A DNA stretch of 12,687 nt, taken from Bacteroidota bacterium (GTDB lineage Bacteria; Bacteroidota; Bacteroidia; Bacteroidales; VadinHA17). The translations under genes and the position numbers were made by a program. The notes below the pieces were generated by a model, which searched no databases, was not told where the DNA came from, and saw only the letters and a program-made list of their open reading frames with translations. How positions within the stretch are numbered: position 1 is the first letter of the stretch; each line of letters opens with the position of its first letter. This document shows, in pieces, positions 7,179 through 12,687 of this stretch. The stretch covers positions 1 through 12,687 of the forward strand of contig JAUWMO010000062.1 of NCBI GenBank assembly GCA_030613125.1, written 5' to 3'.

Positions 7179-7450
7179 GCCGTTTTACGATATCAGACTG
7201 TTATCGGTAAGAATAAACAAACCGGAAGGCAAAGGCATTGGGGAGTTCAGGATTAGTATAAGTGGCCTTTAATCTATCCGGTAAAAGATTAAGTGGCTAA
7301 AAGACCGCTTTCACGATGTATGTCCCGGAAAAATCTTCATAAAATTGATACCTTTATTTTATTTTTATTAGCATAAACTGCAAAATATAGAGTATTATAC
7401 GGAAATTTGCTGCTTAATAATGTAGTTTATTATAACTGAAGGGAAACGAA
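7179..7450. other. Intergenic region with degraded coding remnant and dispersed repeat
   Basis: The first ~95 bases appear to be out-of-frame remnant of the fragment before it (open to 7272). After that the sequence becomes very AT-rich and contains copy B of the 48-bp repeat (7374-7421). No RNA gene, attC or insertion-sequence end was recognised. A purine-rich GAAGGGA ribosome binding site at 7438-7444 serves the next gene. Confidence 0.5.
7374..7421 (+). repeat. 48-bp dispersed repeat, copy B
   Basis: It matches copy A (2141-2188) at 41 of 48 bases, with identical ends TAAACTGCAAAA and TGCTGCTTAATAAT. It ends 29 bp before the nitrilase ATG. TTTG at 7406-7409 could act as a -33 promoter element. 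Sequences outside the 48 bp are not alike, which makes a defined functional or mobile unit more likely than general AT-richness. Confidence 0.65.
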
Positions 7451-8446
7451 ATGAACAGAGAAATTAGCAGTATATTTAAACAAAATAATTCTTATGGTTT
7501 CACGACCCAAAGCATGATATTATTTCTATCAAGAATTTCCCTGTTGACTGTCATATTTTTAATTAGTTATAGTGGAAAAATCACCTCTGAAGAGAAATTA
7601 ATAGTAGCCACTTGCCAATATCCTGTATCAGGTGACATTAAAAGCAATGCAAATTATATCAAAAGATTTATCAAAGAGGCTGCTCTAAATAAAGCTGATA
7701 TTATTCATTTTCCAGAAGCGGCTCTTAGTGGATATCCACCCAAAGATATACCATCATTTCAAAATTTTAATTGGGATGACCTAAGAGCTGAAACATATGA
7801 TATTATGTCATTAGCCCAAAAACATAATATTTGGGTTATTCTGGGCTCAGCTCATTACATTAGTGTAAATGAAAAACCCTTGAATTGTTTATATATTATT
7901 TCAAACGAAGGAAAGATTGTCGATCGTTATGACAAGTCAATGTTAACAGGTGGTGATTTAAAATATTATACTCCTGGAAATCACATAACAATTCTTGAGT
8001 TAAAAGGATATAAATTAGGTTTTTTAATATGTTATGATTCTTGTTTCCCGGAAATGTATAATATTTACAGACATAAAAATGTGAAAATAATGTTTCATTC
8101 CTTTTATAATGCACACCACAAAGGGAAAACTATATTAGACGAAGTCATACCAGCGGAAATTAGAGTGAGAGCCTCAGATAATTTGATGTGGGTAATTGCC
8201 AGTAATTCATCTGGTTATTATTCATCGTGGCCAACTTGTATTGCCAGACCAGATGGATCATTGGAATCACTGGAAAGAGGAGTTCCCGGAATTCTTTATC
8301 GTGAATTCCCGGATGATGTATGTACGGATGTATTTCGGAGTTGGACTCATAATAATAAAATGATGAGACTACCTAAAAATGAAGTTTATCACAACGGCAT
8401 CCCCTCAAATCATCCAAGGGCACTTGATACCAAATCATTACCATGA
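7451..8446 (+). CDS. Membrane-anchored nitrilase-superfamily carbon-nitrogen hydrolase
   Basis: The 331-residue protein has a hydrophobic segment at about 22-40 that acts as an uncleaved anchor or signal, followed by a full nitrilase/omega-amidase fold. The catalytic triad is visible: Glu89 in FPEAALSGY, Lys162 in YDKSML, and Cys194 in GFLICYDSCFPE. MWVIASNSSGYY (246-257) and the product-side motif CIARPDGSL (263-271) are also typical. It would hydrolyse an amide or nitrile C-N bond; the substrate is not readable. Most nitrilase relatives are cytosolic, so the N-terminal membrane segment is unusual. ATG 7451 has a good ribosome binding site (AAGGG, 8 bases upstream). Base composition is low in GC compared with the amidohydrolase and helicase genes, and the gene shares the 48-bp upstream repeat with the HEPN gene, hinting at common origin. 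Its stop overlaps a tiny reading frame leading into the helicase gene, so the two may be co-transcribed. Confidence 0.85.
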   Translation: MNREISSIFKQNNSYGFTTQSMILFLSRISLLTVIFLISYSGKITSEEKLIVATCQYPVSGDIKSNANYIKRFIKEAALNKADIIHFPEAALSGYPPKDIPSFQNFNWDDLRAETYDIMSLAQKHNIWVILGSAHYISVNEKPLNCLYIISNEGKIVDRYDKSMLTGGDLKYYTPGNHITILELKGYKLGFLICYDSCFPEMYNIYRHKNVKIMFHSFYNAHHKGKTILDEVIPAEIRVRASDNLMWVIASNSSGYYSSWPTCIARPDGSLESLERGVPGILYREFPDDVCTDVFRSWTHNNKMMRLPKNEVYHNGIPSNHPRALDTKSLP

Positions 8447-8490
8447 AAACAGCCATCTATGGCACTACAATTAAAAAACAAGGAATTTAA
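8443..8490 (+). CDS. Possible 15-residue coupling peptide or gene remnant
   Basis: ATG 8443 overlaps the nitrilase stop by 4 bp (ATGA) and encodes MKTAIYGTTIKKQGI. Its TAA (8488-8490) directly abuts the helicase ATG at 8491, and it contains the AAGGA that acts as helicase ribosome binding site. This layout would let ribosomes pass from nitrilase to helicase. It could equally be chance or the remnant of a lost gene start. No homologue is recognised. Confidence 0.25.
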   Translation: MKTAIYGTTIKKQGI

Positions 8491-11400
8491 ATGAATACCG
8501 ATCTCTCATTTATTACAAACGAAAAAAATCAAAGCCTCAAGGAGAGATTTGAAGTCCTTATTAAAGATACGTTATTTTTTAATTGTCTTGTTGGATACTT
8601 CTACTCAAGTGGGTTTTACGCCATCTACCCATCTCTGGAAAGCACAGAAAAAATAAGAATCCTGATTGGCATCAGCACAAACAGGCAAACTTTCGAAATG
8701 CTGGAAAAAGCCAATAAACCCACACAACAGGCATTCGATTTTTCTCACACCGAAGCCAAGCAGGAGATAGAAAATCTTGTTCAGAATGAAATGGAGGTTT
8801 CCGAGGACAATAGAAACGTTGAACAAGGCGTCAATAAATTTATAGAATGGATAAGAAGCCGTAAACTTGAAATCAGGGCTTATCCGTCACAGAATATCCA
8901 CGCTAAACTCTATATTATGACATTTAAGGAAGGCGACAGGGATACTGGCCGCGTTATCACAGGCTCCAGCAATTTTACACAGGCCGGGCTGGTTGACAAT
9001 CTTGAATTCAACGTGGAATTGAAAAGCAGAAGCGACTATGATTTTGCCAAGAATAAATTTGAGGAATTATGGAATAACGCTGTAGATGTTAGCGAAAAGT
9101 ATGTTCAGACCATTCAGGACAAGACCTGGTTGACTCAAAATATCACACCTTATCAGCTATACTTGAAGTTTCTCTACGAATATTTCAAAGCTGACCTCAG
9201 CCAGACAGATGAGGTATTCATTAAATATCTGCCACAGGAATTTAAAAAACTTGAATATCAGGAGCAGGCTGTCTTAAACGCTAAAAAAATACTTTTAGAA
9301 TACGGCGGCGTTTTTATCTCCGATGTTGTGGGTCTTGGAAAAACATACATTTCAGCAATGCTGGCAGGTCAACTGGACGGCAGAACACTTGTTATCGCCC
9401 CACCTGTGCTTTTGGAAAAATCCAATCCCGGTTCCTGGCCGAATGTCTTTTCGGATTTCAGAGTTCCGGCAGATTTTGAATCTATCGTCAAACTGGATCA
9501 CTTGCTGGCCAGAGGAACAGACAAATACACAAATATTATAATAGATGAGGCACACCGCTTTCGAACCGAAACAACAATTTCCTATGAAAAACTGGCGGAA
9601 ATATGCCGCGGTAAAAGAGTTATCCTGGTAACTGCAACTCCATATAACAACACTCCGCAAGACATCCTGAGCCTCCTTAAGCTGTTTCAGAAAGCCAAAA
9701 AAAGCACCATTCCAAATTTGCCTGACCTGGAAGCATTTTTTAACGGTCTTGACAAAAAACTCAAAAATCTTGACAGACAGAAAGACTACACTGAATACAT
9801 ATATACTGTAAAAGAAAATGCACGGGAAATCCGTGATAAGGTCCTGAAATATTTAATGGTACGCCGCACTAGAACAGAAATTGAAAAATATTTCATCAAA
9901 GACATACAAGAACAGGGACTTAAATTTCCGGATGTTAAAAAACCAGAGCCGCTATTTTACGAACTTAATGATAAAGAAGACGATATCTTTAACAAAACCA
10001 TCGATCTGATTGCCAATAAATTTAGATACGCTCGCTACATGCCCATGCTTTATTATGAGGGCAAAATTGATCAGCTTGAAGAGCAATCCCAGCGGAACAT
10101 GGGCCGATTTATGAAAATTCTGCTTGTCAAACGACTGGAAAGCAGTTTCTTTGCCTTTAGAAATTCAGTGGATAGATTCCTTAATTCCTATGAAATGTTC
10201 ATAAAAGAGCTGAATAATGGTTATGTGTATGTCAGTAAGAAGCACACCAACAAGATATTTGAACTTTTGGAAAACGACGATGACGAGGCAGTCCAGCGAT
10301 TAATCGATGAAGGCAAGGCTGAAAAATATGAGGCCAAAGATTTCAGAAAAGAGCTCAGAATAGATTTACAATATGACCATGACATCCTGTTGGAAGTTAA
10401 GAAGCTCTGGCAGAAAGTAAACCGTGATCCGAAGCTTATCAAATTCATAAATGAGCTGTCAAAAAACGTAGTCTTAAAAAACAATCATCTTATTATTTTT
10501 ACAGAGTCAAAGGAAACAGCAAACTACCTGTTTAAAAATATAAATGACGAATATTCTGGCAAAGTGCTCTTGTTTACTGGCGATTCAGGCGAATCTATCC
10601 GTGATAAAGTACTTGAAAACTTTGACGCACGAGCCCGCCATAAAAAAAACGATTATCGCATACTTGTCTCAACCGAAGTCCTGTCGGAAGGTGTAAACCT
10701 GCATCGTTCAAATGTGGTGATTAATTATGACATACCCTGGAACCCAACCCGAATGATGCAGAGAGTGGGGCGCATTAACCGGGTTGATACACCCTTTGAC
10801 GTGATCCATACTTTCAATTTTTTCCCTACTAAACAATCCAATGACCAGATCAAGCTGAAAGAAGCGGCAGAAGCAAAAATCAATGCCTTTTTAACCCTCC
10901 TTGGCGGCGATGCTGAGCTTTTAACCGAAGGCGAGCCCATTGGCTCCCACGAGCTATTCGACCGTTTGACCTCAAAGAAAACACTCGAAGGCGATGATGA
11001 GGCGGAGGATAGCGAACTTAAATATCTTCAGGTTATCCGGGATATCCGGGAAAAAGAGCCAGGCCTTTTTGAAAAAATAAAACTTCTGCCTAAAAAAACA
11101 CGCACAGCAAAAGTAACTCAGGCTTCGAGCTTGTCAAAAACAAAAGTACCTCAGGCTTCCAGCCTCTACCTTAATCGCTCCAGCCAGGAGATCTCTGATA
11201 TAATAATGTATTTTGATCCGTATAAATCAGTCGAAATAAAACAGAGAAATTTGCCTCATTGGCAGCAGAAAGGAACCGCTTATTTCGTTACTTTCAGGCT
11301 ATATGATTCAATTCCGCAAGAAGTTTCTGAAAACATCAAAAGGAAGAGAAAACAGTGGCTGGAAGCCAACAAAATCTCCAACCCTTCTGAAGTCAAAAAA

Positions 11401-12372
11401 CTGAATCAACACAAAAGGATTGAATACTACCGCCTTTTCTCCAAACGCTATGATGATTTATTGGACAATGGTCATGGCTCATGCATATTAGACAACAAAG
11501 AGTGCAAACAAATTGTTGAAAAGGCATTAAAATATTTTGATGATGAACGATACTATTTGGATAAATTTGTTGTCATGCCCAATCATCTCCATGTTATTGT
11601 AATTCCGAGAGGTGAATGGACTTTATCAAAGATTACCCATTCCTGGAAATCCTATACAGCCAATGAGTTGAACAAACTAATAAATCAAAAAGGCCCAGTG
11701 TGGATGCCCGAATCTTTTGACCATATAATTCGAAGCCCTGAGCAGTTAGAAAGAATAAGGCAATACATTGTAAATCAAGCTTCCAGCTTAATTGGCCACA
11801 GGCAAGATGCTTTTAATACTGGAGCACTTATCACCTACTTCCGCCGTGGAAAACTACAAAAGTTTTTCATGACGCAGGCTAAGAAAGAAGCCCGGGAACT
11901 GGATTTTATGACAGCGGCAGGGTTGCTTGAAAGCCAACCTGATGAAAAAAAGAAAAAACTCCCGCGTGAGATATACGATCTTTTAGACAGTAATAAGGAA
12001 GCTTTTATAATCGCTACAACTGAAGAAATGGCTGAACCTCAGAAAAGAAGAGGACGCGACAGCGCCGCCAATATCCTGCGTATTCTGAAAGCAACCATTA
12101 AAAATATGCAGCAACTCACTGAAGACCAAGAACTTTATCTTAAAAAAGTGTTGATACAGCTTGAGGAAGGCGGCCTGCCCAAACAAACGGCAAAAAATAC
12201 ATTAAAAGCCCTGGATGCCTTAAAGGATGAACTGGTAAATCCTTTCAAGGTTCTGGCAGTGCTTCAGACTCATATACCCCAAAGACTGCTGGAAAGCCAT
12301 TATGCCGAACAGAACCCCGCAGTTTTCGGGAAACGTGAAGTGATCCTCTCATTATATCTGGCAGGAGAATAA
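8491..12372 (+). CDS. PLD-nuclease/SNF2-type helicase with an in-frame RAYT transposase insertion
   Basis: The 1293-residue cytoplasmic protein combines, in order: a phospholipase-D-type nuclease domain (about 1-200) with H137-x-K139 and GSSNFTQAGL (Asn161); a superfamily-2 SNF2-like helicase core with Walker A GLGKT (281-285), DEAH (352-355), VTATP (380-384), and C-terminal lobe motifs STEVLSEGVNLH (727-738) and MQRVGRINR (756-764); then, from about 875 to 1108, a RAYT-family tyrosine transposase flanked by translated REP-like repeats; and finally the helicase tail, resuming at GALITYFRRGKLQKFF (1111-1126). Removing the insert leaves about 1060 residues, which I believe is near the normal size of this PLD-helicase type. 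Such proteins occur in phage-defence and restriction-modification islands, where they probably translocate on and cut DNA. Start ATG 8491 has AGGA 6 bases upstream. The AlbA_2 gene follows by 3 bp, so they form an operon. Helicase motifs all look intact; whether the fused protein still works is unknown. Confidence 0.9.
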   Translation: MNTDLSFITNEKNQSLKERFEVLIKDTLFFNCLVGYFYSSGFYAIYPSLESTEKIRILIGISTNRQTFEMLEKANKPTQQAFDFSHTEAKQEIENLVQNEMEVSEDNRNVEQGVNKFIEWIRSRKLEIRAYPSQNIHAKLYIMTFKEGDRDTGRVITGSSNFTQAGLVDNLEFNVELKSRSDYDFAKNKFEELWNNAVDVSEKYVQTIQDKTWLTQNITPYQLYLKFLYEYFKADLSQTDEVFIKYLPQEFKKLEYQEQAVLNAKKILLEYGGVFISDVVGLGKTYISAMLAGQLDGRTLVIAPPVLLEKSNPGSWPNVFSDFRVPADFESIVKLDHLLARGTDKYTNIIIDEAHRFRTETTISYEKLAEICRGKRVILVTATPYNNTPQDILSLLKLFQKAKKSTIPNLPDLEAFFNGLDKKLKNLDRQKDYTEYIYTVKENAREIRDKVLKYLMVRRTRTEIEKYFIKDIQEQGLKFPDVKKPEPLFYELNDKEDDIFNKTIDLIANKFRYARYMPMLYYEGKIDQLEEQSQRNMGRFMKILLVKRLESSFFAFRNSVDRFLNSYEMFIKELNNGYVYVSKKHTNKIFELLENDDDEAVQRLIDEGKAEKYEAKDFRKELRIDLQYDHDILLEVKKLWQKVNRDPKLIKFINELSKNVVLKNNHLIIFTESKETANYLFKNINDEYSGKVLLFTGDSGESIRDKVLENFDARARHKKNDYRILVSTEVLSEGVNLHRSNVVINYDIPWNPTRMMQRVGRINRVDTPFDVIHTFNFFPTKQSNDQIKLKEAAEAKINAFLTLLGGDAELLTEGEPIGSHELFDRLTSKKTLEGDDEAEDSELKYLQVIRDIREKEPGLFEKIKLLPKKTRTAKVTQASSLSKTKVPQASSLYLNRSSQEISDIIMYFDPYKSVEIKQRNLPHWQQKGTAYFVTFRLYDSIPQEVSENIKRKRKQWLEANKISNPSEVKKLNQHKRIEYYRLFSKRYDDLLDNGHGSCILDNKECKQIVEKALKYFDDERYYLDKFVVMPNHLHVIVIPRGEWTLSKITHSWKSYTANELNKLINQKGPVWMPESFDHIIRSPEQLERIRQYIVNQASSLIGHRQDAFNTGALITYFRRGKLQKFFMTQAKKEARELDFMTAAGLLESQPDEKKKKLPREIYDLLDSNKEAFIIATTEEMAEPQKRRGRDSAANILRILKATIKNMQQLTEDQELYLKKVLIQLEEGGLPKQTAKNTLKALDALKDELVNPFKVLAVLQTHIPQRLLESHYAEQNPAVFGKREVILSLYLAGE
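11109..11165 (+). repeat. Two tandem REP-like palindromes, left side of RAYT
   Basis: Two 24-base units (11109-11132 and 11142-11165) match at 21 of 24 bases and start 33 bp apart, a multiple of three. Each carries a small palindrome: AGGCTTCGAGCTT (11120-11132, imperfect) and AGGCTTCCAGCCT (11153-11165, perfect 5-bp arms round TCC). Both are translated as QASSL. The spacing in whole codons and lack of stop codons keep the helicase frame open. These look like the REP substrates of the adjacent RAYT. Confidence 0.75.
11777..11814 (+). repeat. REP-like palindromes, right side of RAYT
   Basis: AAGCTTCCAGCTT (11777-11789) has perfect 5-bp arms round TCC and is a variant of the left-side unit with compensating changes at both outer arm positions, in the same orientation and again translated as QASSL. 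It is followed by CAGGCAAGATGC (11799-11810), encoding HRQDA, which resembles half of the longer REP palindrome I recall from RAYT-rich genomes; its right arm has decayed. Compensating changes between units point to selection for the hairpin. Confidence 0.65.
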
Positions 12373-12375
12373 TAT

Positions 12376-12687
12376 ATGACGAATAAAGAATCTCAAACTG
12401 TTGAATATAAACAAACCTGGAGAAATGACTGCCTTAAAGCTGTTTCCGCGTTTGCAAATAGTGACGGCGGAGTGTTGATTATAGGGTTGGACGACAGGGG
12501 CAAACCTTCCGGATTAAAAAATGCAAAAAAACTGCTTGAGGATATACCAAATACAATCAGGAATAAACTTGGAATCATTCCCTCTGTTGAACTGGATAAG
12601 AAAAATATAATCAAGGTCACAGTTGCACCATGTTCTGTTCCCATTTCTTACAATGGCAAATATTATCTAAGGAGCGGAAGCACTGTG
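12376..12687 (+). CDS. AlbA_2 (Schlafen-like) domain protein, 5' part only
   Basis: The first 104 residues are visible and run off the right edge. EYKQTW (10-15), AFANSDGGVLIIGLDDRGKPSGL (24-46, strongest motif) and the later YYLRSGSTV match the AlbA_2/Schlafen DNA-binding domain. Full-length relatives usually add a C-terminal winged-helix or ATPase-like region and act as putative transcriptional regulators or defence-associated nucleic-acid binding proteins. ATG 12376 has AGGAG 8 bases upstream, inside the end of the helicase gene, and the gap to the helicase stop is 3 bp, so the genes are one transcription unit. It supports the view that the helicase belongs to a multi-gene defence or modification locus continuing to the right. 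Confidence 0.85.
   Translation, partial: MTNKESQTVEYKQTWRNDCLKAVSAFANSDGGVLIIGLDDRGKPSGLKNAKKLLEDIPNTIRNKLGIIPSVELDKKNIIKVTVAPCSVPISYNGKYYLRSGSTV

Larger units (their letters stand above)
11109..11814 (+). mobile_element. RAYT (REP-associated tyrosine transposase) element inserted in the helicase gene
   Basis: The transposase part runs from about M906 (ATG 11206) and contains RNLPHWQQKGTAYFVTFRL, characteristic of RAYT/TnpA_REP N termini, then KFVVMPNHLHVIVIP with the HUH pair His1032 and His1034, then SPEQLERIRQYIVN with candidate catalytic Tyr1092. RAYTs are Y1 HUH nucleases that cut single-stranded DNA at REP palindromes. The usual NPxKAGL tail after YIxN is replaced at once by a REP-like repeat, so the C terminus is clipped. 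There is no stop codon, and the frame runs on into the helicase. An internal start at 11206 (GGAG at 11187-11190, rather far upstream) could still give a separate product. Boundaries are estimated from where helicase-like sequence stops and resumes. No terminal inverted repeats or clear target duplication are seen, as expected for this class. Confidence 0.85.

Noticed and set aside
9352..9660. Antisense reading frame of 102 codons within the helicase gene
   Set aside because: No recognisable protein features; it lies wholly opposite the conserved helicase core and is a shadow frame.
11109..11165. CRISPR-like repeat pair
   Set aside because: Only two imperfect 24-base units, translated within a gene, with palindromes typical of REP elements.
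11109..11814. Intein inside the helicase
   Set aside because: No intein splice motifs (Cys or Ser at the left junction, His-Asn before the right junction) are visible, and the insert matches RAYT transposase motifs instead.
12393..12644. Minus-strand frame at the right edge
   Set aside because: It is the shadow of the AlbA_2 coding sequence, whose + strand motifs are clear.

Overview
The window looks like an accessory stretch of chromosome from a moderately AT-rich, polysaccharide-degrading environmental bacterium. Bacteroidota is the best guess: secreted and lipoprotein catabolic enzymes, a family S1 sulfatase beside a GH36-like enzyme, weak or absent ribosome binding sites at several starts, and a TAnnTTTG-like promoter element. 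A member of the Planctomycetes-Verrucomicrobia-Lentisphaerae group is a real alternative, because the esterase type and the RAYT/REP repeat type remind me of those genomes. No rRNA, tRNA or CRISPR array was seen.

Layout. (1) Positions 2-1983: the C-terminal end of a GH36-like glycosidase, overlapping by 4 bp a lipoprotein sulfatase (formylglycine motif CSPSR), probably the end of a sulfated-glycan utilisation operon. (2) 1984-3875: a lower-GC insert with a HEPN-type protein (RNxxxH motif), a well-formed integron attC site at about 3187-3243, and 11 bp beyond it a two-helix membrane protein with a poly-Thr linker and a DUF4145/HEPN-like C-terminal domain. This looks like one complete gene cassette followed by the start of a second. 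(3) 3881-7178: a secreted alpha/beta-hydrolase esterase (+), a convergent lipoprotein amidohydrolase of the YtcJ type (-), and a truncated secreted protein. (4) 7374-8446: a second copy (41 of 48 bases) of a 48-bp sequence that also lies upstream of the HEPN gene, followed by a membrane-anchored nitrilase-superfamily amidase. (5) 8491-12687: a PLD-nuclease/SNF2-type helicase and the start of an AlbA_2 (Schlafen-like) protein 3 bp downstream. These are probably the first genes of a defence or DNA-modification operon that runs off the right edge.

The most striking observation is inside the helicase. About 234 codons (roughly residues 875-1108) are not helicase at all but a nearly complete REP-associated tyrosine transposase (RAYT, HUH motif HLH at 1032-1034, candidate catalytic Tyr1092). 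It is flanked by short palindromic REP-like repeats that are themselves translated as QASSL peptides. The reading frame stays open through the insertion and resumes in the helicase C-terminal region. This is either a viable helicase-transposase fusion or a very recent in-frame transposon insertion. The second most interesting signal is the lone attC with HEPN-type genes on both sides.
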